Positions 1 through 4,768 of a stretch of 6,766 nt of DNA are shown in pieces. Origin of the DNA: Flavobacterium sp. (lineage in GTDB: Bacteria > Bacteroidota > Bacteroidia > Flavobacteriales > Flavobacteriaceae); contig JASLGC010000152.1 of the NCBI GenBank assembly GCA_030150335.1, positions 1 to 6,766 on the forward strand, given 5' to 3'. A program made the translations under genes and the position numbers. Position 1 is the first letter of the stretch, and the number at the start of each line of letters is the position of its first letter. Below the pieces are notes generated by a model that saw nothing but the letters and a program-made list of their open reading frames with translations, ran no database searches and had not been told where the DNA came from.

Positions 1-546
1 TTTTGCTAAGAATAAGAATTCATACTTATTCCCTTGTGTCGCATAAATATCAATTTGTGCAGGTAAATTTGAACCAGAGTTTTTCTCTTCAAACATACTA
101 ATCGGAACAATTTGAGAATATCTCAAGTTTTTCTTTTGGTAAGTTTCGAAGATTCCTTTTGATAAACTCTCAGCATCATTAGAACCTGTATATACATTTT
201 CACCTTTTTTAGCTACTACAATTGCAGTACCAGTATCTTGACAAGAAGGCAATTGCCCGTCAATCGCTACAGCAGCATTTTGCAATAAGTTGTAAGCTAC
301 GAAACGATCGTTATCTGTCGCTTCCGGATCATCTAAAATAGCTCTTAACTTTTCAAGGTGAGCTGTTCTCAACATAAAAGAAACGTCAGTCATTGCCGTT
401 TCAGCTACTAATTCAATCCCCTTAGGATCAACTACTAAAATTTCACGATCTCCTAATTTTTCTACTTTTACATACTCAGAAGATATCTTTTTGTACTGTG
501 TATCATCCTTTTGGATTGGATACGGCTCTTGATATATGAAGTCCAT
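1..546 (-). CDS. fum: Class I fumarate hydratase, N-terminal part (runs off the window)
   Basis: This is the first 182 codons of an iron-sulfur (class I, FumA/FumB type) fumarate hydratase, which interconverts fumarate and malate in the citric acid cycle in the cytoplasm. The frame is open from the ATG at 546-544 to the window edge, without a stop. Recognisable family signatures are the TAMTDVSFMLR segment near residues 50-60, LLQNAAVAIDGQLPSCQDTGTA near 87-108, and the segment ending in YEFLFLAK at the edge. Cys102 in the SCQDTGT motif is expected to be the first ligand of the [4Fe-4S] cluster; the other ligands and the C-terminal beta domain lie outside. The start is chosen because MDFIYQEPYP is a usual beginning for flavobacterial members. 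It is separated from the cytochrome gene by a terminator and about 440 bases, so it is probably transcribed alone. The gene symbol is generic, since the fumA/fumB distinction does not apply here. Confidence 0.93.
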   Translation of the reverse strand, partial: MDFIYQEPYPIQKDDTQYKKISSEYVKVEKLGDREILVVDPKGIELVAETAMTDVSFMLRTAHLEKLRAILDDPEATDNDRFVAYNLLQNAAVAIDGQLPSCQDTGTAIVVAKKGENVYTGSNDAESLSKGIFETYQKKNLRYSQIVPISMFEEKNSGSNLPAQIDIYATQGNKYEFLFLAK

Positions 547-987
547 TGAATTGTTAGTTTAATTTTACTTAGTAAAGTTACAAATTATACAAATCAAACA
601 TAGTTAGAACGCTTCTAAATAACCAGCGTTTACAAGGGTTTAACGACATTTTGAATCTGTCTAAATAAGTTTTTAAACTATACTTGTCATTTATATAAAA
701 TGATTAGTGTAAAGTTCAATCAATTACCCAATTAACTATATATCAAAACATTACATTAACAATAATAAAAACAAAGAAATGCTAATTTCTGAACAATTAA
801 CACAAAACTCACCAAGCATCAACCCATTGATATTTAGACTCCTAAAAAACAATATAGCCTATTAATTTAGCTACTTAGAATCTGTCATTAATCGCGCTAT
901 ATTTCAATAAGAAAAAGCTACAGAAAGTTGCCTTAAATTATTCGTTTAATTCCTTATTGCAGTATCAATTAGTTGTAAAAAACAGAC
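547..987. other. Intergenic stretch without a recognisable gene
   Basis: About 440 very AT-rich bases lie between the cytochrome terminator and the fumarase start. I see no tRNA, no long stem and no convincing coding frame. The longest small frames I followed are a 28-codon plus-strand frame at 779-865 and a 23-codon minus-strand frame ending near 579, neither with a plausible ribosome binding site or recognisable sequence. The part next to the fumarase holds a probable promoter element (595-602) and a short palindrome (564-576). Confidence 0.6.
595..602 (-). promoter_or_regulatory. Candidate -7 promoter element for the fumarase gene
   Basis: Read on the minus strand this is TATGTTTG, an exact match to the Bacteroidota -7 consensus TAnnTTTG. 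It would place the transcript start near 585-590 and give a leader of roughly 40 bases. No good TTTG -33 element is present at the expected distance upstream, so the call is tentative. A 13-base palindrome (TTTACTTAGTAAA, 564-576) lies inside the predicted leader. Confidence 0.35.
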
Positions 988-1022
988 ATAAAAAAAACCT
1001 GAAGTTTTCTACTTCAGGTTTT
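988..1022 (-). terminator. Rho-independent terminator of the cytochrome c gene
   Basis: Bases 994-1005 and 1011-1022 form a perfect 12-bp stem (core ACCTGAAGT / ACTTCAGGT) closed by a 5-base loop. On the minus strand the core stem is followed by a run of seven T (997-991). It begins 33 bases past the cytochrome stop codon, exactly where that transcript should end. The A/T ends of the stem could also allow some function on the plus strand, but no plus-strand gene needs it. Confidence 0.9.
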
Positions 1023-1054
1023 CCAATTATTATGAGGACGATCAAAAAGTTCTA

Positions 1055-1465
1055 CTAAATACTCTTCATATATGCTACTATAGACTCTAACTCAAGGTCA
1101 GTCATCTTTTTAGTAATTGTAAAGTTTGCCTGCATAACGATGAATTGAGAAGGATCTACAATAGCCTCGCCCTCTCCTTTTAAGAAAGTAACAAGATCAG
1201 CATCATATTTTCCATATACCTCGACAATCTCTTTGATACTTGGCCCTATTACCTTTTTATCAGCCATGTGGCAAGAAAAGCAAGTTCCCTTTCCTTCAAA
1301 CAGCTTTTTACCCAAAGCTATCTTTTCAGCTTCAGTCATTTCAGTTGCCCCTCCTCTTTCAGATTCGTAAACTGGTTCTGGAGCTTTTTTCTCTTCTTTA
1401 TTACCACAAGCAAGCATACTCATAGCAGTAAGAATCATTACTGAAGATTTTATAAATGTTGTCAT
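1055..1465 (-). CDS. Monoheme class I cytochrome c, predicted lipoprotein
   Basis: This encodes a 136-residue exported electron-transfer protein. The N-terminus is a lipoprotein signal peptide: a hydrophobic stretch from about residue 8 ends in the lipobox MLAC, so Cys20 would be lipidated and the mature protein anchored on the periplasmic side of a membrane. A charged, proline-containing linker (about 21-42) precedes a small class I cytochrome domain (about 43-136). Heme is attached at C62-F-S-C65-H66; G74-P75 follows as in the family, and Met111 in the VMQAN segment is the likeliest distal heme ligand, with Met121 an alternative. The C-terminus (TDLELESIVAYM) is the usual closing helix. The redox partner cannot be told from sequence; such proteins often serve terminal oxidases or reductases. 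It sits downstream of a heme synthesis cluster but has its own probable promoter and terminator, so the link to hem genes is context only. Confidence 0.93.
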   Translation of the reverse strand: MTTFIKSSVMILTAMSMLACGNKEEKKAPEPVYESERGGATEMTEAEKIALGKKLFEGKGTCFSCHMADKKVIGPSIKEIVEVYGKYDADLVTFLKGEGEAIVDPSQFIVMQANFTITKKMTDLELESIVAYMKSI

Positions 1466-1490
1466 ATATTTTGTTTGTCTGTTGTCCTTA

Positions 1491-1498
1491 CAAAACTA
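1491..1498 (-). promoter_or_regulatory. Candidate -7 promoter element for the cytochrome c gene
   Basis: On the minus strand this reads TAGTTTTG, an exact TAnnTTTG match lying 25 bases upstream of the cytochrome start codon. A TTG lies only about 12 bases upstream and a TTTTG about 27 bases upstream, neither at the ideal -33 spacing, so the support is from the -7 element and its position alone. Confidence 0.35.
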
Positions 1499-1619
1499 CA
1501 AAATCAATACCAAGATTGATGCTTTCAAAAGATTCTTATTATTTAGATAAAACGATATAATCAATAAAATAGACTACCGAGAAGACGCCTTTTGTAAATA
1601 GAAAAAATTCGGTTATGAA

Positions 1620-1769
1620 ACTTCAATTTTATGTCTACTTTATTTTCACTGCTTGTATAGTGTATGTATACTCTATGTATAGCCAATGTATACTTTTTAT
1701 GTAAAACTATACATTGGCTATACATAAATTATAGAAAGAGTTTACAAGCTTCCAACTTAAAATTGAAGT
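1620..1769. repeat. Outer 12-bp inverted arms enclosing the 19-bp inverted repeat
   Basis: ACTTCAATTTTA at 1620-1631 is the exact reverse complement of TAAAATTGAAGT at 1758-1769. The two arms bracket the inner hairpin roughly symmetrically (42 and 31 bases away), giving a nested palindromic unit of 150 bases. A small non-autonomous element with terminal inverted repeats is one reading, but I see no target-site duplication in the flanks, and a 12-base AT-rich match within a few hundred bases could arise by chance. Confidence 0.5.
1674..1726. repeat. Long perfect inverted repeat (19-bp arms)
   Basis: Arms at 1674-1692 (TATGTATAGCCAATGTATA) and 1708-1726 are exact reverse complements over 19 bases. 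After one C/C mismatch the stem continues for 4 more base pairs (TTTT/AAAA) and closes on a 5-base loop, so either strand could form a hairpin of about 23 bp. Motifs from the arm recur just outside it: TATGTATA at 1663-1670 and TGTATAG at 1654-1660. No long T run follows, so it is not a typical terminator. It lies about 210 bases upstream of the cytochrome start and about 165 bases past the hemB terminator. Confidence 0.9.
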
Positions 1770-1889
1770 ACTGCCTTTTAAAAATTAAAATAACGCTAAT
1801 TTGATATAATTTAAAAGTTCATTTTAGATAGAAATAAAAGCTATTACATCTCGACTTTATTTCCAAATACGCTCAAAAAATTAGGCACT

Positions 1890-1920
1890 AAAAAAGGGCG
1901 CTCCAATGGAACGCCCTTTT
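1890..1920 (-). terminator. Rho-independent terminator of hemB
   Basis: The stem AAAAGGGCG (1892-1900) pairs with CGCCCTTTT (1912-1920). After one C/A mismatch, TCC and GGA pair over a 3-base loop (AAT). On the minus strand the hairpin ends in a run of six T (1895-1890). It starts 19 bases past the hemB stop codon. Confidence 0.9.
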
Positions 1921-1939
1921 CATTATCTTACTTATAAAA

Positions 1940-2932
1940 TTATTTATTCAATAAAATAGCTGCTTCTTTAGCGAAATACGTTGAGATAATACTCGCACCC
2001 GCACGTTTAATACAAGTCAACTGCTCCATCATAATTTGGTCATGGTCTAACCATCCTCTTTCTGATGCTGCTTTAACCATAGCATATTCACCTGAAACTT
2101 GGTAAACTGAAATTGGCACATTCACTGCATTTTTAACCTCGCGAACGATATCTAAATATGCCATACCTGGTTTTACCATCAAGATATCAGCTCCTTCTTC
2201 TACGTCATACAACGCTTCTTTTACAGCCTCGATTCTATTTGCATAATCCATTTGATATGTTTTCTTGTCTTTTGGAATTTCCATGTTATCAACAGGCGCA
2301 CTATCTAATGCATCGCGGAAAGGTCCGTAGAATGCAGAAGCGTACTTTGCAGAATAACTCATGATTCCCACATTTGTATATCCGCTTTGGTCTAAGGCTT
2401 GTCTCATACGCAAAATACGACCATCCATCATATCACTTGGTGCTACGAAGTCTGCTCCTGCTTCAGCGTGAGAAACACTCATTTTCATCAATGCGTCAAC
2501 TGTTGGGTCATTTACAACAACTCCATTTTCAATGATACCGTCGTGTCCGTAAATTGAATATGGGTCTAATGCTACGTCTGGCATAACAATCATTTCAGGA
2601 CAAGCATCTTTTATTGCTTTGATAGCCGTTTGCATTAATCCATTCGGATTCCAAGCTTCTGTACCAGCATTGTCTTTTAAATGCTCACTTACTTTTACAT
2701 AAATATTCACAGCGCGAATTCCCAATGCGTACAATTCTTTCACCTCTTTAACTGTTAAGTCAACTGAGCGTCTGAACATTCCAGGCATTGATGGAATTGG
2801 TTCTTGTACATTTGTTCCTTCTGCAATAAACATTGGAAACATGAAATCTTGTGGAGTCACAATAGTTTCTCTTACTAAACTACGAATAGACTCATTTGTT
2901 CTTAATCTTCTACCTCTTTGTAATGGAAACAT
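1940..2932 (-). CDS. hemB: Delta-aminolevulinic acid dehydratase (porphobilinogen synthase)
   Basis: HemB condenses two 5-aminolevulinate molecules into porphobilinogen, the second committed step of tetrapyrrole synthesis, in the cytoplasm as a homo-octamer. The 330-residue length is normal for the family, and the start MFPLQRGRRLR matches its usual N-terminus. The two catalytic lysines are visible: Lys196 in MSYSAKYASAFYGPFRDA and the Schiff-base Lys254 in LMVKPGMAYLDIV. The metal-site loop reads DVALDPYSIYGHDG (119-132): the cysteines found in zinc enzymes are Ala121, Asp123 and Asp131 here, which places this enzyme in the zinc-independent, magnesium-type class. The D243-x-x-E246-G-A-D segment typical of magnesium-responsive members is also present. 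It is separated from hemF by 206 bases holding a tRNA relic, so it may have its own promoter; an imperfect inverted repeat lies just upstream of its start. Confidence 0.98.
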   Translation of the reverse strand: MFPLQRGRRLRTNESIRSLVRETIVTPQDFMFPMFIAEGTNVQEPIPSMPGMFRRSVDLTVKEVKELYALGIRAVNIYVKVSEHLKDNAGTEAWNPNGLMQTAIKAIKDACPEMIVMPDVALDPYSIYGHDGIIENGVVVNDPTVDALMKMSVSHAEAGADFVAPSDMMDGRILRMRQALDQSGYTNVGIMSYSAKYASAFYGPFRDALDSAPVDNMEIPKDKKTYQMDYANRIEAVKEALYDVEEGADILMVKPGMAYLDIVREVKNAVNVPISVYQVSGEYAMVKAASERGWLDHDQIMMEQLTCIKRAGASIISTYFAKEAAILLNK

Positions 2933-2949
2933 AGTTTTAATATTTTTGG

Positions 2950-2972
2950 TAACCGTTGATAGTTAACGATTA
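2950..2972. promoter_or_regulatory. Imperfect inverted repeat in the hemB leader, possible operator
   Basis: TAACCGTT (2950-2957) and AACGATTA (2965-2972) are inverted copies matching at 7 of 8 positions, separated by 7 bases. The element sits 18-40 bases upstream of the hemB start codon, where a repressor site or leader hairpin could act. I find no exact TAnnTTTG promoter element nearby and do not recognise the half-site as belonging to a known regulator. Confidence 0.25.
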
Positions 2973-3024
2973 ATTTGATTATGTTACTTAATAAATAAAA
3001 AGTTTATGGCACTTATGAATATCT

Positions 3025-3098
3025 AATCCGTGGAGGGGTCCGAACCCCCAACCCTCAAAACCGAAATCAGATATTCTACCTAACTATTTTGTTCTCAC
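3025..3098 (-). pseudogene. Decayed tRNA (tRNA-like relic, perhaps former tRNA-Arg with TCG anticodon)
   Basis: On the minus strand a 74-base span lines up with tRNA positions. The T arm is clear (3049-3033): a 5-bp stem (one wobble) around the loop TTCGGAC, where the normally invariant A58 is G. A 5-base variable loop (GGGTT) precedes it. The anticodon arm (3071-3055) has loop TTTCGGT, implying anticodon TCG at 3064-3062, but its stem has a T/T mismatch and a wobble pair. The D loop still shows AGTTAGGTA, yet the D stem has only one Watson-Crick pair and one wobble, and the acceptor strands (GTGAGAA and CACGGAT) mostly do not pair. No CCA is encoded. A working tRNA is therefore unlikely; the 3' half is the better preserved part. 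Alternatives are a tRNA-like regulatory RNA or a fragment left by integration at a tRNA. It lies between hemF and hemB, where its T-arm hairpin is the only strong stem after hemF. Confidence 0.62.
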
Positions 3099-3138
3099 TA
3101 ATATTTTTAGCAATAACTTTTACTATATATCTCTTCTA

Positions 3139-4041
3139 TTAAACCCAATCTTTAGGTTGTGATAATGCTTTTAAAAGTAAAGCTTCTTCACTTCCCTCCT
3201 CAGGATGATGGTCATACACCCACTGCACGTGAGGTGGCAAACTCATCAGAATAGATTCGATACGTCCGTTTGTTTTCAATCCGAATAATGTTCCTTTGTC
3301 GTGTACTAAATTGAACTCAACATAGCGCCCTCTTCTTATCTCTTGCCAATTTCTTTGTTCATCTGTATATGGTAGGTCTTTGCGTTTTTCAACAATCGGC
3401 ACATAAGCCTCTAAGAAGCTATTTCCAACCTCAGTTACGAAATCATACCATTGTTGTGATGTCATTTCTGTAGTCTCCTCTAAACGGTCAAAGAATAATC
3501 CTCCTACACCTCTTGCTTCATTGCGGTGTGCATTCCAAAAATACTCATCACATTGTTTTTTGTACAAGGGATAAAACGCTTCGTTGTGTTTATCACAAGC
3601 CGTTTTACACACAGAATGGAAGTGAACTGCATCCTCATCAAATAAATAATAAGGTGTAAGGTCTTGCCCTCCTCCAAACCAAGAGCGAACAACATTTCCT
3701 TGCTTATCGTACATTTCAAAATAACGCCAATTTGCATGAACTGTGGGTACCATTGGACTTGTAGGGTGAATCACTAAGCTCAATCCACAAGCGAAGAAAT
3801 CAACATCGCCTACATTAAAGTATTTTTGCATGGATACTGGTAGTACGCCATGTACAGCAGAGATATTCACTCCCCCTTTTTCAAATACATTTCCGTTTTC
3901 AATCACGCGTGTTCTTCCACCTCCCCCTTCAGGGCGATTCCACAAGTCTTCTTGAAACTTAGCTTTTCCATCAACTTCTTCTAAACCTTTTGTAATCTGG
4001 TCTTGAAGCTGTTGTATATATTGATAAAATTTTTCTTTCAT
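3139..4041 (-). CDS. hemF: Oxygen-dependent coproporphyrinogen III oxidase
   Basis: HemF uses molecular oxygen to decarboxylate two propionates of coproporphyrinogen III, giving protoporphyrinogen IX; it is a soluble homodimer without a cofactor. The 300-residue length is normal. Conserved blocks appear in order: GGGGRTRV (35-42), FEKGGVNISAVHG (53-65), WFGGGQDLTPYY (121-132), HRNEARGVGGLFFD (172-185) and RRGRYVEFNLVHDKGTLFGL (236-255), the last with the conserved Asp248 in the position of the residue implicated in catalysis in eukaryotic homologues. Its start overlaps the stop of the upstream membrane-protein gene as ATGA (4041-4038), so translation is probably coupled. Presence of the oxygen-dependent enzyme points to heme synthesis under aerobic conditions; a HemN-type enzyme is not in this window. 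No classical terminator follows it, only the tRNA relic. Confidence 0.98.
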   Translation of the reverse strand: MKEKFYQYIQQLQDQITKGLEEVDGKAKFQEDLWNRPEGGGGRTRVIENGNVFEKGGVNISAVHGVLPVSMQKYFNVGDVDFFACGLSLVIHPTSPMVPTVHANWRYFEMYDKQGNVVRSWFGGGQDLTPYYLFDEDAVHFHSVCKTACDKHNEAFYPLYKKQCDEYFWNAHRNEARGVGGLFFDRLEETTEMTSQQWYDFVTEVGNSFLEAYVPIVEKRKDLPYTDEQRNWQEIRRGRYVEFNLVHDKGTLFGLKTNGRIESILMSLPPHVQWVYDHHPEEGSEEALLLKALSQPKDWV

Positions 4042-4334
4042 ACTAAATAATCTACGATACAGCCTATTCCGAACAATAGCATTGTACTGATGTACAACTT
4101 TGTAATGGTCATAAACTGATATGTCTTTTTATTGTGCTCTATTAAGTTGATAACAAATAAAAATAGATAGGGTAAGATAACAGTGATACTCAAGACTAAA
4201 AAGAAGTGATAAACAGGTATAAACTCTGGACAATATGGCTCTCGCATTTCAACGAAATTTGCATACAGCATATAAATTAATAATGCACACCACAGGCTAT
4301 AACACAGTACAACTGCTCTTCTCAAGTAACGCAT
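4038..4334 (-). CDS. Unrecognised small membrane protein, three predicted helices
   Basis: I do not recognise this 98-residue protein. It has three hydrophobic stretches long enough to cross a membrane, at about residues 7-25, 41-65 and 76-97, with a basic N-terminus (MRYLRR) suggesting the N-terminus is inside. Four cysteines are present (11, 16, 35, 92) but no known metal or heme motif such as CxxCH. The start is preceded directly by AAGGGGA, a Shine-Dalgarno-like run that sits unusually close to the ATG. It begins 8 bases after the preceding small gene and its stop overlaps the hemF start by ATGA, so the three form a tight translational unit. Function in the membrane around the oxidative end of heme synthesis is a guess from position only. 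Confidence 0.8.
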   Translation of the reverse strand: MRYLRRAVVLCYSLWCALLIYMLYANFVEMREPYCPEFIPVYHFFLVLSITVILPYLFLFVINLIEHNKKTYQFMTITKLYISTMLLFGIGCIVDYLV

Positions 4335-4342
4335 TCCCCTTT

Positions 4343-4702
4343 TTATAATTGGCTTATCTTATTCATGATATCAAATGAAAACATTTTGCTCTCATCTTGA
4401 ATATACTGATAGATTGCCTTTGCTTTAGGCTTTAAAGAAGCCTCTTTCTTAGCCCATTGTACCAAAATATCGGCAAACTGCTCCATTCGGTCCCAAGCGA
4501 AGTTTAGTCGATGTAAGTGTTGTGCTAATTCTTTATCGACCATTGTCAACAGATGTTCATAACTCAACCCTACTTTTTTCAACTCCTCATCTAAGTCTTC
4601 CATGATTTTTTTGTCCTCTGGTACAAAACCAATCGACGACAATTTCATAACGATAGATTCAATACGTCTATCTTCTTCGCTTTTCATTCCTTTGTTTAGC
4701 AT
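4343..4702 (-). CDS. Unrecognised small soluble helical protein in the hem cluster
   Basis: I do not recognise this 119-residue protein. It has no signal peptide or membrane segment, no cysteine, and a highly charged composition rich in Lys, Glu, Leu and Met that suggests an all-helical fold. An H62-L-H64 pair followed by RLNFAWDRMEQFADIL is the most distinctive stretch. The first ATG (4702) is used here; a second in-frame ATG at 4687 lies directly behind AAAGGA, so the protein could begin at residue 6 (MKSEEDRRIE). The upstream ATG lies only 13 bases past the T run of a strong terminator-like hairpin after hemE, so expression depends on read-through or on a promoter I cannot see. It is followed after 8 bases by the small membrane-protein gene and then hemF. 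Confidence 0.8.
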   Translation of the reverse strand: MLNKGMKSEEDRRIESIVMKLSSIGFVPEDKKIMEDLDEELKKVGLSYEHLLTMVDKELAQHLHRLNFAWDRMEQFADILVQWAKKEASLKPKAKAIYQYIQDESKMFSFDIMNKISQL

Positions 4703-4715
4703 AAACGATATGGTA

Positions 4716-4759
4716 TAAAAAGACAGAAAAGTTTACAAGTAACTCGTAAACCTTTCTGT
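4716..4759 (-). terminator. Terminator-like hairpin between hemE and the downstream small genes
   Basis: On the minus strand ACAGAAAGGTTTAC (4759-4746) pairs with GTAAACTTTTCTGT (4736-4723) over 14 bp with one G-U pair, and the 9-base loop can pair further by 3 bp around TTA. A C and five T (4722-4717) follow. It starts 9 bases past the hemE stop codon. The stem is long but AT-rich and the T run modest, so partial termination is plausible, which would lower expression of hemF relative to hemCDE. Confidence 0.75.
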
Positions 4760-4768
4760 TTATATTTA

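Larger units (their letters stand above)
1499..1889. other. Intergenic stretch between cytochrome c and hemB, with nested inverted repeats
   Basis: About 390 AT-rich bases between the cytochrome promoter region and the hemB terminator. The only clear structure is the set of inverted repeats at 1620-1769, listed separately. I see no gene I would support: the best frame is 29 codons on the plus strand at 1615-1704 (a hydrophobic peptide starting MKLQFYVYF), which overlaps the inverted repeat and has no convincing ribosome binding site. Confidence 0.6.

Noticed and set aside
779..865. 28-codon plus-strand frame in the long intergenic region.
   Set aside because: Short, no ribosome binding site, no recognisable sequence, and it lies in DNA with spacer-like composition.
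653..886. Repeated 9-mer GAATCTGTC at 653-661 and 878-886.
   Set aside because: Only two copies of a 9-base word with no shared flanks or regular spacing; compatible with chance.
1615..1704. 29-codon plus-strand frame encoding a hydrophobic peptide (MKLQFYVYFIFTACIVYVYS...), possible small toxin.
   Set aside because: No ribosome binding site or promoter that I can support, it overlaps the inverted repeat that explains much of its sequence, and hydrophobic short frames are common in AT-rich DNA.
1240..2364. Plus-strand open frames opposite the cytochrome gene (1240-1425) and hemB (2158-2364).
   Set aside because: Antisense shadows of confident genes with low-complexity translations.
3025..3098. 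Functional tRNA gene on the minus strand.
   Set aside because: Acceptor and D stems fail to pair, the anticodon stem has a mismatch, and the T loop lacks A58; called a relic instead.
3504..3737. Minus-strand frame of 77 codons inside hemF in another frame.
   Set aside because: Fully contained in hemF, whose conserved motifs span this region.
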